32,254 bases of DNA, taken from the IMG/VR virus record IMGVR_UViG_3300022693_003247, positions 1-32,254 of that record, one strand, 5' to 3'. Origin of the DNA: a virus. The notes beneath the pieces were generated by a model. That model had not been told where the DNA came from and did no database searches. It saw only the letters and a program-made list of their open reading frames with translations. Both the position numbers and the translations under genes were made by a program. Positions 1 to 6,509 of this stretch are shown piece after piece. Every line of letters starts with the position of its first letter. Positions within the stretch are counted from its first letter, which is position 1.

Positions 1-33
1 AACAAAATCCATATCTAACTTAAACCCTCCGAG

Positions 34-324
34 TCACGCTGTAAAATCTACAATATGACCTTTAAATGCTGATTTGGAGGCGTGAATAAACCTCCCCTGA
101 GCTATTTTCAGCCCTCTGAGCATACTTAACTCATTCCGTGAGTAGTAGACATCAGAATCAACGCAGTGAATCCAAATACGGTGCTTTCTGACATTCTCAC
201 CAAAAAACTCTGAATACTCACTCAGAGTTTTCCCATAAATCAATTCATCTTTCACTTTATTCAACCCAGTCGCGTTCACAAACTCAGAATCACCACTTCT
301 AATCTCTATCCAAAACATTTTCAT
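34..324 (-). CDS. Hypothetical small protein (96 aa)
   Basis: I do not recognise the family. The protein is soluble-looking, with mixed charge and several aromatic residues (MKMFWIEI at the N-terminus), and has no membrane segment. A GGAT Shine-Dalgarno-like stretch lies just before the ATG at 324; a second in-frame ATG two codons in is equally possible. A perfect TATAAT lies upstream on the minus strand (341 down to 336). The position where a -35 box would sit is occupied by the repeat at 354-369, so expression may be controlled through that repeat. The gene is the last complete one before the left edge and is separated from the helicase gene at 705 by a 380-base repeat-rich gap. Confidence 0.6.
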   Translation of the reverse strand: MKMFWIEIRSGDSEFVNATGLNKVKDELIYGKTLSEYSEFFGENVRKHRIWIHCVDSDVYYSRNELSMLRGLKIAQGRFIHASKSAFKGHIVDFTA

Positions 325-353
325 ACATCCTATCGATTATATGTTAAACCGTA

Positions 354-369
354 CCATAGTGTACCATAG
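354..369 (+). repeat. Left arm of 16-bp inverted repeat
   Basis: CCATAGTGTACCATAG; its exact reverse complement is at 476-491. It includes the 12-mer ATAGTGTACCAT (356-367), which recurs in the terminase leader at 31000-31011. It covers the -35 region of the TATAAT-type promoter candidate for the gene at 34-324. Confidence 0.8.
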
Positions 370-475
370 GGGATCCGACATTGTTTACTATTATTTTTAT
401 TTTTACCTTCATTTCGTTACACCACCTCTATTTCGTTACACATATATATTTATTATAACTATTTATAGTAAAGTA

Positions 476-491
476 CTATGGTACACTATGG
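476..491 (-). repeat. Right arm of 16-bp inverted repeat
   Basis: CTATGGTACACTATGG, the exact reverse complement of 354-369. The 106-base spacing is long for an RNA hairpin, so two protein-binding sites in opposite orientation are a more natural reading than a terminator. Confidence 0.8.
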
Positions 492-547
492 GATTGGAAT
501 ATAACCTTACGTACATAACGACTCCATTACCCACCATAAATTTTTTT

Positions 548-598
548 CACTATGGTTTTCACTATTGTTCACTATGGTCCTATTAATTTTCACTATTG
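548..598 (+). repeat. Four iteron-like direct repeats CACTATKG
   Basis: CACTATGG (548-555), CACTATTG (560-567), CACTATGG (570-577) and CACTATTG (591-598), each preceded by TT. The spacing is 12, 10 and 21 bases, about one and two helical turns, as expected for cooperative binding by a replication initiator or repressor. The unit is also half of the larger inverted repeat nearby. Confidence 0.6.
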
Positions 599-696
599 CT
601 TTTTATATTAACAATGTACAACTCGTTGAACAAACTTTCAATTGATATCATGTCCGTACCATACTAGTTACCAATAGCGGGCATTTTTTTAACATT

Positions 697-718
697 TACA
701 TAAATCAAATTTTATGTA
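697..718 (-). terminator. Weak hairpin at the end of the helicase gene
   Basis: An 8-bp perfect stem, TACATAAA (697-704) with TTTATGTA (711-718), and a 6-base loop straddle the stop codon of the helicase gene. The stem is all but one pair A-T rich and no clean U tract follows on the minus strand, so termination strength is doubtful. Confidence 0.35.
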
Positions 719-2102
719 TGCCACTTATAATCCAAGTACGTGAACTTCGATGCCCAATTCTAACAGACTTACAATAAGGAAAATGCTGGTACACTTCTTT
801 AAATAAATTAGGAGCACTGAATGGTTTAAACCCATTCTTAGAGCAATATTCTTTGTAATCATCATACATGCTGTCTTTCTCAACACTTTGACCCGGACAT
901 TCCTCATAATTATCAACCAAGAATGGAATTATAGGGTTATTTGAGTTCTTATATTCATCAAGCTCACTATCTGAGCTTATCGCCTTCGTGAATTTATTAT
1001 TACCAAACAACCTACCGAGTCCCTCAAGTGCCCATATAAATATCCCATCTAGCTCAAGTGCCAGATTTTTTTCTAAGTCCTTGTCCTTGACACCAATTAG
1101 CGGATTTTCCATATCATAACCGATCTCATTCACATCCATAAAGCGTCGTTTGAGAGGCACAATCAAGAAACGTTCATATAGAGCAAGCGTTTTATCACGA
1201 GACTTTGGTAGGTCATTCATAGCGAACACAAGCTTACAGAACGGGTTGAACGCAATGGATTGATGATATTTTCTGCATCCATCGATTTTGTCACCTGAAA
1301 CCACGGCTTTGAAGTAGCTATCTTCAAGCAAGGATTCAATAGCGGTCTCTGAACTGAAATTCACAAGTTTACCACGGATGTCAATCCTTCGAAATTCCTC
1401 ATTCAGTTGCGAAATAGTCACATTAGAGTAGTATCCATTACCCAACATGCGTTGCCAAATATTGATAATTTTAGTTTTTCCATTACGTCCCTCCCCTTTG
1501 AGCAGCAATGCCTTATCAAACTTTGTAAACGGAGTGAGACTGTACCCAAAGAATTCTTGCAACACATCGATCAAGGCTTGATCCGTAGCGCCATTATCCG
1601 TAACCAAAACTTCACTCAAAAATTTGAGCCACGCTTCACATTTCGACCCAGGTTTATAATTGACGTTCATGTGATGCGAAATATAAAATTCCTTACTGTG
1701 TTTCTTGAAATCCCCTGTCTCAATATTCATAACACCATTCTTCAAACATACATGCTTTTTATCCTCGTCCATTCTTCTAGGGTGTAACATAATGCGTTTT
1801 GTTAAAAGCTTCTGTATTTCAGAAATCTGAGACGACTTGAATATTTTTGGTCCATAATCCATCACCAAATGCGTCATCTGGATGTCTTCAAGTGGGTCCC
1901 ACACCTTACAATTCCACTTATAATACCCAATTTCGTTCTCAAAAACAAAATCATGAGGTATTTTTGAGACATACTTAGCAGGATTAAACTTGGGTTTCTC
2001 AACTTCCTGATCATTTTCAAAGATACAGCCATGTTCCGCCTCGAATCCTTGGATGAATTTAAGGGTTGAAGTGATGTCAAAATCTTTTGTTTCTTTTGCC
2101 AT
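705..2102 (-). CDS. SF3-type replicative helicase (D5/P4 primase-helicase C-terminal type)
   Basis: A 465-residue protein with the superfamily 3 helicase core. Walker A is GEGRNGKT at residues 203-210, a B-like segment is KLVNFSSE at about 245-252, motif C is KLVFAMNDLP at 290-299, and the arginine region is ERFLIVPLKRR at 310-320. In D5/P4-type proteins this module follows a primase; here the first 200 residues show no obvious primase or zinc-binding motif, so I call it a helicase only. By family knowledge it would unwind phage DNA at the fork as a ring. The ATG at 2102 has a GAGGTG Shine-Dalgarno. A terminator-like hairpin lies between this gene and the upstream one, so it may be expressed at a lower level or separately. 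It is adjacent to the repeat-rich gap at 325-704. Confidence 0.88.
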   Translation of the reverse strand: MAKETKDFDITSTLKFIQGFEAEHGCIFENDQEVEKPKFNPAKYVSKIPHDFVFENEIGYYKWNCKVWDPLEDIQMTHLVMDYGPKIFKSSQISEIQKLLTKRIMLHPRRMDEDKKHVCLKNGVMNIETGDFKKHSKEFYISHHMNVNYKPGSKCEAWLKFLSEVLVTDNGATDQALIDVLQEFFGYSLTPFTKFDKALLLKGEGRNGKTKIINIWQRMLGNGYYSNVTISQLNEEFRRIDIRGKLVNFSSETAIESLLEDSYFKAVVSGDKIDGCRKYHQSIAFNPFCKLVFAMNDLPKSRDKTLALYERFLIVPLKRRFMDVNEIGYDMENPLIGVKDKDLEKNLALELDGIFIWALEGLGRLFGNNKFTKAISSDSELDEYKNSNNPIIPFLVDNYEECPGQSVEKDSMYDDYKEYCSKNGFKPFSAPNLFKEVYQHFPYCKSVRIGHRSSRTWIISGIHKI

Positions 2103-2115
2103 TGATACACCTCAC

Positions 2116-2150
2116 AAAAAAAAAGGCTATAGAACCTCAGCTCTATCACC
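2116..2150 (-). terminator. Rho-independent terminator between early genes
   Basis: Read on the minus strand, GGTGATAGAG (2150-2141) pairs with GTTCTATAGCC (2135-2125) with one internal mismatch and two wobbles, closing a 5-base loop, and is followed directly by nine T residues (2124-2116). It lies after the gene ending at 2168 and before the helicase start at 2102, so it should reduce read-through into the helicase gene. Confidence 0.75.
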
Positions 2151-2167
2151 AATAAATTAAATTTATT

Positions 2168-2878
2168 TTAGAATTCAACATCCTCCTGATCGTCAACCTT
2201 GATATTTTTGGGTTTGAAGCGATTGAACCATTCTGTGCATTTGATTATTTCTTCCGGGGTTGAGTTTTCATCTCTAAGAACATCTAGCACAAAAAACGTG
2301 CCCTTGTCATTGGATGTTTTCTTTGAAATGAGGCAATATTTTCGGTTCCAGATGTCACCCCCAATGAACTGCAACAGTGTAGTCAGTTTCTTCCCAGATT
2401 TAAAGGACGAGTTAGAGAATGAGATCACCACAGGCATATCCACTCCATCAAAATAGCTGAAGTAATTCAAGAAGCGTGTTGCGAGCGGCTTTTCTCCATG
2501 AGGTCCGAACGTAGACTCCTCAACGACCTTTGGATCGTTTGGATCTGTCGACCTCCATATAACACTGTTCGCCTCGAAGTCATTATCGAAACCGTAATCA
2601 TTCTTGTTTCGCGGATTGAACCTAATCCAATTTGTGAACTTGAATATCGGGGAAAAATGTTCCGGCAAGATATCGCCAGTTAAAGTATTGATGATCTGCC
2701 CAGGCTTGAGTCCTGAGTTTTCCTCAATCTCAGGTGAGAGGGCTTGCATTAGCTTCGCTCTCGGAAAGAGAAGTTCCTCCATGGTGGTGCCTTCTTCAAG
2801 CCCACGACCTTGGACCTGAGTTGATGGTAGAGACGGTTCCTTTACTTCTAGCACTTTTGTTTTTGATTGGTTGGTCAT
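2168..2878 (-). CDS. Early protein, possible single-stranded DNA-binding protein (236 aa)
   Basis: The central part, with PRAKLMQALSPEI near residue 40-50 and GLKPGQIINTLTGDILP near 56-72, resembles a family common in phage replication operons, sometimes described as ssDNA-binding. I recognise it only by pattern. The C-terminus is acidic and ends in an aromatic residue (DDQEDVEF), a feature shared with many ssDNA-binding proteins that dock partners through the tail. The first 35 residues look disordered. The ATG at 2878 follows AAAGGAAC and overlaps the preceding stop by 4 bases. Neighbours (helicase, nuclease) fit a DNA-metabolism role. Function is inference. Confidence 0.55.
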   Translation of the reverse strand: MTNQSKTKVLEVKEPSLPSTQVQGRGLEEGTTMEELLFPRAKLMQALSPEIEENSGLKPGQIINTLTGDILPEHFSPIFKFTNWIRFNPRNKNDYGFDNDFEANSVIWRSTDPNDPKVVEESTFGPHGEKPLATRFLNYFSYFDGVDMPVVISFSNSSFKSGKKLTTLLQFIGGDIWNRKYCLISKKTSNDKGTFFVLDVLRDENSTPEEIIKCTEWFNRFKPKNIKVDDQEDVEF

Positions 2879-3300
2879 GTTCCTTTTCCTTTTGGGTAAA
2901 CTCTTAGGTTTGGTTTTAAGTAATAAGTAATGAATTCTGGAAATTCAAGCCCCGCTTCTATTTGACTAGTCACGTAAGACGACAACGTCCCCTTGTGAAT
3001 TGTTTCCTTGATAATTGATTCAAGCTTTTGATCTCTAAAATACTGAAATACCTCTGGCTCTTTTTGTTTCAGATAGTTCGCGTATAATGTAGGTTTCCCC
3101 AATGTGGCGTGACCCAATCCATCATATTTCGCTGTTGATTCTTTTTCATAATCGGTTAAATGTTCTATCAAACGTGCCTGTGTTTTTTGGACAGTCGTCT
3201 CGGCTATGGTCTTAGCTGCCGTAGCAATCTTGAGAGTTTCTTTCGCAATCATGAAATCCTCTAACAATTGCCGTTCTTTCAACTTTTCTAAAACACTCAT
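2875..3300 (-). CDS. Conserved-type early phage protein, function unknown (141 aa)
   Basis: The N-terminal half (about 1-55) is a charged amphipathic helix likely to form a coiled coil. The C-terminal half carries PTLYANYLKQKEPEVFQYF and a KETIHKGTLSSYV segment, a pattern I associate with small unknown proteins in phage recombination/replication operons. No catalytic motif is seen. It overlaps the start of the next gene (ATGA, 2875-2878) and the end of the previous one, so it is translationally coupled inside the operon. A role as a helper or architectural protein for DNA metabolism is only inferred from position. Confidence 0.65.
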   Translation of the reverse strand: MSVLEKLKERQLLEDFMIAKETLKIATAAKTIAETTVQKTQARLIEHLTDYEKESTAKYDGLGHATLGKPTLYANYLKQKEPEVFQYFRDQKLESIIKETIHKGTLSSYVTSQIEAGLEFPEFITYYLKPNLRVYPKGKGT

Positions 3301-3776
3301 AATTTGTGAGTCCCCTTAACTTTTCGTTCTTCACGTTCTTTTGTTCTGAATAGTAAAGTTTCTAAAGCCAATTTGAAGAAACTTTCGCTTCCCATTTTAA
3401 CGTTCATTTCACCAGGTTGATTATCAACTATCATCGTTGGTGCATAGCCTTCATCTAGATAAACTAAGTAATCTACAAGCTCGCCTTTAGTTTTGAAAGG
3501 TGGCGTAACCGGTGTGCCTTTACTGACTGTTTCGTAAACTTGAAACCAATTTTCTAAAGCATCTTTATTGTAAAAAGAATAATACTCAGGGTCCGGTAAA
3601 GGATTATTTTCTAGAAAAAGTTTAAAGTAATCTTTTGGATATTTTAAAAAAACTAGATAATGCTTCATCCAAGTTTGCATTTCATCATGAAAATTTTCTT
3701 CATGCTTTGGAATGTAATTCCCTGATTTTATAGGATGTTCATAATTTGGTGGCACTCTTCTTATTTCTATTCCCAT
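3297..3776 (-). CDS. Conserved-type early phage protein, function unknown (159 aa)
   Basis: The N-terminus MGIEIRRVPPNYEHP and the central EYYSFYNKDALENWFQVYE, followed by GTPVTPPFKTKGELVDYLV, match a recurrent pattern in unknown phage proteins of early operons, recognised from memory only. No metal-binding or nucleotide-binding motif is visible. The ATG at 3776 is preceded by GAGGG at a normal spacing and lies two bases after the stop of a 23-codon gene. The C-terminus is very basic (KEREERKVKGTHK), compatible with nucleic-acid contact. Confidence 0.65.
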   Translation of the reverse strand: MGIEIRRVPPNYEHPIKSGNYIPKHEENFHDEMQTWMKHYLVFLKYPKDYFKLFLENNPLPDPEYYSFYNKDALENWFQVYETVSKGTPVTPPFKTKGELVDYLVYLDEGYAPTMIVDNQPGEMNVKMGSESFFKLALETLLFRTKEREERKVKGTHKL

Positions 3777-3777
3777 T

Positions 3778-3849
3778 TTACTTTCCCTCGTATAGCTTAA
3801 TTTCTTTTGTCACCTGTTCCTTACAAACATCACAATAATATCTAATCAT
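3778..3849 (-). CDS. 23-residue zinc-ribbon-like micropeptide
   Basis: An ATG at 3849 with a strong AAGGAG Shine-Dalgarno seven bases upstream opens a 23-codon frame reading MIRYYCDVCKEQVTKEIKLY then EGK. The YYCDVC segment is a CxxC knuckle like one half of a zinc ribbon. A single CxxC cannot make a full zinc site, so metal binding would need a dimer or a partner. The stop of the nuclease gene is directly adjacent (TAA then ATG), and the next gene starts two bases after its stop, so it fits exactly into an otherwise unexplained 73-base gap. That fit is the main argument that it is real. Confidence 0.6.
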   Translation of the reverse strand: MIRYYCDVCKEQVTKEIKLYEGK

Positions 3850-4164
3850 TTATTTCTCCTTCGCACCTGTTAATTTTTCCATCAAATCCCGTGCTTGTTC
3901 AACGCTAGTAATGACCCATGCCGCACCTCCTTTCATATTGATTTGGTCAATGAAATGTTGTTGTAATTTTGTAGCGGTGTTCCTGCCGACTTTGAGTTCA
4001 AACCCAAAGAAGATCCCTTTCGGAGGGATGATCCCAATGATGTCGGCAATGCCAGCGGTGTATCTGTCTGAAGATTTCCAGAAGTAAAGTTTCGGAAAAT
4101 CATCACGCAGCATTTTAATGACACGTCTCTTGAGGTTTCTTTCAAGCAGCAGCGATGAACTCAT
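3850..4164 (-). CDS. VRR-NUC domain nuclease
   Basis: A 104-residue stand-alone VRR-NUC protein of the PD-(D/E)xK superfamily. The catalytic pattern is visible: AGIADIIGI with Asp41, FGFELKVGR with Glu56 and Lys58, and Gln68/Gln69 in KLQQHF. The length is typical for phage-type VRR-NUC proteins. By family knowledge these cut branched or flapped DNA, and in phages they commonly sit beside an SNF2-like helicase, as here. The ATG at 4164 has AGGAGAT directly upstream and overlaps the 3' end of the helicase gene by 23 bases, so the pair is translationally coupled. Likely role: processing of replication or recombination intermediates (inference). Confidence 0.9.
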   Translation of the reverse strand: MSSSLLLERNLKRRVIKMLRDDFPKLYFWKSSDRYTAGIADIIGIIPPKGIFFGFELKVGRNTATKLQQHFIDQINMKGGAAWVITSVEQARDLMEKLTGAKEK

Positions 4165-5524
4165 TTAATATCTCCTGTGCGTTGTGTTTGCGTTCCAAAA
4201 TCTTGAGGATTATTTCGTCTATGCTGTCTTTCACAATGAGGTGAATGTAATTTGTGGATTTAGTTTGTCCGATCCGGTGAGTTCTACCCTTGCTCTGAAA
4301 GTAAAGCTCATAGCTGTATGTCAGCGAGTAGAAAATCTGGTAATGACAATTAATGAATGTCAGCCCATGCCCAGCTGACGCTGGGTTCGCCACGAAGTAT
4401 TGACACCGACCACTTTTGAAGTCATTGATTGATTTCTGCTTATCATCGTCACCCATCTTCCCGATGTAAAAACAAGCTTTCTCACCGAGTAACTCTCTCA
4501 GGTCCGATGCTTCTTTTCGGAAGTTGACCCAAATGATCGTTTGCTTCGGTCCGAGTTCCCCAAGCAATTGCTTGGTTTCTATCAGCTTTGCGTTTGGTAA
4601 GGTAACTATTTCACCGCTCTCATCGAAGGCAAATCCACTTGTTATCTCCCTCAATTTCAGGATCTTCGTGAGTGCGATGGTTGCGGTTACTGTTGATCCG
4701 CCTATGTAGGCTATCGCATGCGCCCTGAATTCATTGTAAATCTTTCGCTGTTCTGGACCAATCTCGATTGATCTGTAGGTGTTTATTGTTTCCGGCATGT
4801 TCAGACATTCGTCAATTTTTGCAACGTACGCACACTCCTTGAGTTGTTGAGTCAATGGAGCATCTGGATTAAGTTTCAACTTGTAGCCCTGCCTGTATAA
4901 TTGAGTGAGCATTCCTCTGTTAATCCCGAGCGGTGATACCTTCCCTCTATCTTGGTGCTCTAGGGTGAAATAATTCGCTCTGAAATGGAAATGGGTCATT
5001 CCGATTATCTTTTCATCTAGAAACTGCAACTGAGAATAATACTCAAGCTCGTTGTTTGGTGCTGGCGTCGCAGATAGTATGATGCGGTATGTGAAAACGT
5101 CACGTAGGCCAACAATGACCATCGTGATTTTAGACCGTTGATTTTTGAGTTTACTACTCTCGTCGAGCACACACAGAGTTTCATTTTCCATTGTGATTTC
5201 CTTCAAGAACTTCATGTTCACAGCATTGTGCAACATTTCATAATTAAATATGAAGATATCAGCGTTCCGTTTTCTTTTGTGTTCACGCATATTCTGAACT
5301 GAAAGATTCGGGAAAAACTTTGCAGCGTCCTTGATCCATGCCTCCTCAATTAGAGCGATAGGACAAATCACAATCATCTTCGCATTGACAGTGCTCCGCA
5401 AGTGATTAAAGGCCTTCAGGGCGATGACGGTCTTCCCTAAGCCCATGTCCATGAATAGTGCACCATTGAAATCTCTGCGTTCTAGAAAATCATACGCTGT
5501 GATTTGATGAGGGTAGAGTTCCAT
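4142..5524 (-). CDS. SNF2-type DEAD/H-box helicase
   Basis: A 460-residue superfamily 2 protein with both RecA-like lobes. Motif I is MGLGKT at 27-32, motif II is DESS at 121-124 in place of DEAH, motif III is SATP at 151-154, and the second lobe has ANPASAGHGLT and the motif VI segment KGRTHRIGQT characteristic of the SNF2 group. It uses ATP to translocate on duplex DNA; in phages it is usually paired with a VRR-NUC nuclease, which is the next gene. The ATG at 5524 follows an AGAGG sequence. A promoter (-35 at 5594-5589, -10 at 5570-5565) lies just upstream, making this the first gene of the leftward replication operon. Confidence 0.92.
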   Translation of the reverse strand: MELYPHQITAYDFLERRDFNGALFMDMGLGKTVIALKAFNHLRSTVNAKMIVICPIALIEEAWIKDAAKFFPNLSVQNMREHKRKRNADIFIFNYEMLHNAVNMKFLKEITMENETLCVLDESSKLKNQRSKITMVIVGLRDVFTYRIILSATPAPNNELEYYSQLQFLDEKIIGMTHFHFRANYFTLEHQDRGKVSPLGINRGMLTQLYRQGYKLKLNPDAPLTQQLKECAYVAKIDECLNMPETINTYRSIEIGPEQRKIYNEFRAHAIAYIGGSTVTATIALTKILKLREITSGFAFDESGEIVTLPNAKLIETKQLLGELGPKQTIIWVNFRKEASDLRELLGEKACFYIGKMGDDDKQKSINDFKSGRCQYFVANPASAGHGLTFINCHYQIFYSLTYSYELYFQSKGRTHRIGQTKSTNYIHLIVKDSIDEIILKILERKHNAQEILNEFIAAA

Positions 5525-5564
5525 TTAAAAAAACCTCTGGCACTGCTTGAGATGATTAGTCTTT

Positions 5565-5594
5565 AGAATAGGCAGAAACAGGACAGCATGTCAA
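5565..5594 (-). promoter_or_regulatory. Sigma70-like promoter of the replication operon
   Basis: On the minus strand TTGACA (5594-5589) is followed by an 18-base spacer and TATTCT (5570-5565). It is 41 bases upstream of the SNF2 helicase ATG. The -35 box overlaps the stop codon of the small gene 5591-5755. The 13 bases TTATATTGACATG around the -35 are identical to those of the rightward promoter at 6090, and a palindrome ATGATATCAT (5599-5608) sits immediately upstream. Confidence 0.65.
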
Positions 5595-5755
5595 TATAAT
5601 GATATCATATCAAGAAAATGTGAGACAGGGCCAGATTCGGACTGGCTTTGCAGACTCGGCTTAACCTGCTTGGAGGCCGTTACAAAGGATTTTCTATCTA
5701 CCTTCCGGTAACGATAAATCGGGCCTATGCGTTCCCACCACACCGCCTGTCTCAT
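5591..5755 (-). CDS. Hypothetical small basic protein (54 aa)
   Basis: An ATG at 5755 preceded by AAGGAGG at ideal spacing opens a 54-codon frame starting MRQAVWWERIGPIYRYRKVD and ending HFLDMISLY. It is basic and aromatic-rich in the first half and polar in the second, with no recognised domain. The strong Shine-Dalgarno is the main support. Its first and last thirds contain complementary sequences (CCTGTCTCA 5746-5754 and TGAGACAGG 5621-5629), so the mRNA could fold back on its start codon. Its stop codon lies inside the -35 box of the downstream promoter. Confidence 0.6.
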   Translation of the reverse strand: MRQAVWWERIGPIYRYRKVDRKSFVTASKQVKPSLQSQSESGPVSHFLDMISLY

Positions 5756-5878
5756 ATAACCTCCTTAAAAGTAGAACAAGGCACTGGTGTGCAATAGCGG
5801 CAGGCGATTTCTTTGTGGGACTCAAACCTCTCCCTGCTCGTCCGCTTAATCTACTATCAGGGTACCACCCCACTTGTT
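5756..5878 (-). other. 123-base gap with no assigned gene
   Basis: On the minus strand this segment between two small genes contains GCAGG/CCTGC and GGG-TGGTA-CCC pairings and an outer AACAAG/CTTGTT pairing, so it may form a structured leader for the 54-residue protein. The only open frame begins with GTG at 5873, has no Shine-Dalgarno and overlaps the 54-codon gene out of frame. I assign nothing beyond a possible structured untranslated leader. Confidence 0.3.
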
Positions 5879-6022
5879 TTATTTCTTTTTCATGACATAA
5901 TTCAGCATGTGTTCCAAGTGTAGGAACTTCATGTCGTGTCCATTTTTTTTGGCAGCGAGCTTGAAGGCTTCACCTAACTTCTGTTCGTCTTTTGTCATAA
6001 ACTTGATGACCATTATTTTCAT
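5879..6022 (-). CDS. Hypothetical small basic protein (47 aa)
   Basis: An ATG at 6022 with AAGGAA upstream opens a 47-codon frame that begins MKIMVIKFMTKDEQKLGEAF and ends NYVMKKK. It is lysine-rich and predicted helical (KLGEAFKLAAKKNGHDM), without membrane segments, and could be a small nucleic-acid or protein-binding regulator. A good leftward promoter (TTGACA 6074-6069, 18-base spacer, TATGAT 6050-6045) lies about 25 bases upstream, which is strong support that a leftward transcript begins here. Function unknown. Confidence 0.7.
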   Translation of the reverse strand: MKIMVIKFMTKDEQKLGEAFKLAAKKNGHDMKFLHLEHMLNYVMKKK

Positions 6023-6044
6023 AATTATTCCTTTTTTATAGTTC

Positions 6045-6074
6045 ATCATAGATCACACTGATTGGTTTTGTCAA
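6045..6074 (-). promoter_or_regulatory. Leftward sigma70-like promoter of the control region
   Basis: On the minus strand TTGACA (6074-6069), an 18-base spacer and TATGAT (6050-6045), which matches consensus at 11 of 12 positions. It drives the 47-residue gene and probably the genes beyond. Its -35 box lies 15 bases from the -35 box of the rightward promoter, back to back. Confidence 0.75.
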
Positions 6075-6089
6075 TCTTTAGTTATTATA

Positions 6090-6118
6090 TTGACATGATA
6101 TCAGTATCATACTAAATT
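6090..6118 (+). promoter_or_regulatory. Rightward sigma70-like promoter with an embedded operator
   Basis: TTGACA (6090-6095), a 17-base spacer and TAAATT (6113-6118). Between them is a dyad, ATGATA (6095-6100) and TATCAT (6105-6110), placed where a repressor would block polymerase. It serves the small rightward genes at 6165-6850. Confidence 0.6.
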
Positions 6119-6164
6119 ACATCATGATTAGTCTTGAACACACAAACAAAATGCAGGATAGAGC

Positions 6165-6398
6165 ATGAATGAAAGGCCTGACCTAGTTGATGTTGAGATA
6201 GATTTCACACTCACCATAAAAGCCAACATGGAAACTCGTGACACTGTTTACATTGATGACTTCTCAATCGCACTCACTGACCAGAGTGGTGAAGAGATTT
6301 CTTTTGGGGATCATGAATTGCCAGACTTCATTCAAGAATGGGTAAACGAAAAATTAATGGAAACCTACAACGAACAAATAATATCGGATGATAACTGA
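6165..6398 (+). CDS. Hypothetical small acidic protein (77 aa)
   Basis: A very acidic, soluble protein (many Asp and Glu, few Lys or Arg), starting MNERPDLVDVEIDFTLTIKA. Alternating hydrophobic residues suggest beta structure in the first half and a C-terminal helix (FIQEWVNEKLMETY). The ATG is preceded by a modest AGGA. It lies directly behind the rightward promoter at 6090-6118, 47 bases from the -10 box, and is one of the few genes on this strand. No family is recognised. Small acidic early proteins in phages often bind host enzymes, but nothing in the sequence proves that here. Confidence 0.65.
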   Translation: MNERPDLVDVEIDFTLTIKANMETRDTVYIDDFSIALTDQSGEEISFGDHELPDFIQEWVNEKLMETYNEQIISDDN

Positions 6399-6402
6399 AG
6401 AC

Positions 6403-6495
6403 TAACCCTTAATCCCCGCTGGAAAATGACACTACAAAAATCAAAACTAATATTAACACCTATGTTGTTGATATGGTTTACACCAGTGGGGGTTA
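6403..6495 (+). promoter_or_regulatory. Long-range inverted repeat in the leader of small rightward genes
   Basis: TAACC (6403-6407) and CCCCGCTGG (6414-6422) can pair with CCAGTGGGG (6483-6491) and, sharing the junction base, GGTTA (6491-6495), with one G-U pair. The loop is about 60 bases. The right arm ends just before the Shine-Dalgarno AAGGAGGG of the 28-codon frame at 6510, so the structure could tune translation or end the upstream transcript. There is no U tract. Confidence 0.4.
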
Positions 6496-6509
6496 CTTAA
6501 GGAGGGATG

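Larger units (their letters stand above)
325..704. other. Repeat-rich AT-rich intergenic region (origin or control region candidate)
   Basis: This 380-base stretch has no convincing gene. It contains a perfect 16-base inverted repeat (354-369 and 476-491), four copies of TTCACTATGG or TTCACTATTG with cores at 548-555, 560-567, 570-577 and 591-598, another GTACCATA at 656-663, and a TGATATCA palindrome at 643-650. Long A/T runs lie between them. Clustered short repeats with AT-rich DNA next to a replicative helicase gene would fit a replication origin or a multi-site operator. That role is inference; the repeats themselves are directly visible. Confidence 0.6.

Noticed and set aside
1-12. ATG on the minus strand at position 12 that could begin a further gene to the left.
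   Set aside because: Only four codons are visible and the nearest GGAGGG is too far upstream for a confident start.
341-586. 81-codon frame on the plus strand, rich in Tyr, Phe and Thr.
   Set aside because: It runs through AT-rich repeats, has no ribosome site, and its composition is what AT-rich noncoding DNA gives.
548-598. CRISPR-like array of short repeats.
   Set aside because: Repeats are eight to ten bases with 2-13 base gaps and no spacers of usual length.
5618-5756. tRNA-like folding on the minus strand: 8-9 bp end stem, a GCG/CGC D-arm-like hairpin and a perfect five-pair arm with loop TCCGAAT.
   Set aside because: Total length is about 135 bases, the anticodon arm is replaced by a long hairpin, no CCA is encoded, and the same stretch is a good coding frame with a strong Shine-Dalgarno.
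5694-5873. GTG-started 59-codon frame on the minus strand.
   Set aside because: No ribosome site, low-complexity Pro/Arg/Leu content, and it overlaps the better supported 54-codon gene out of frame.
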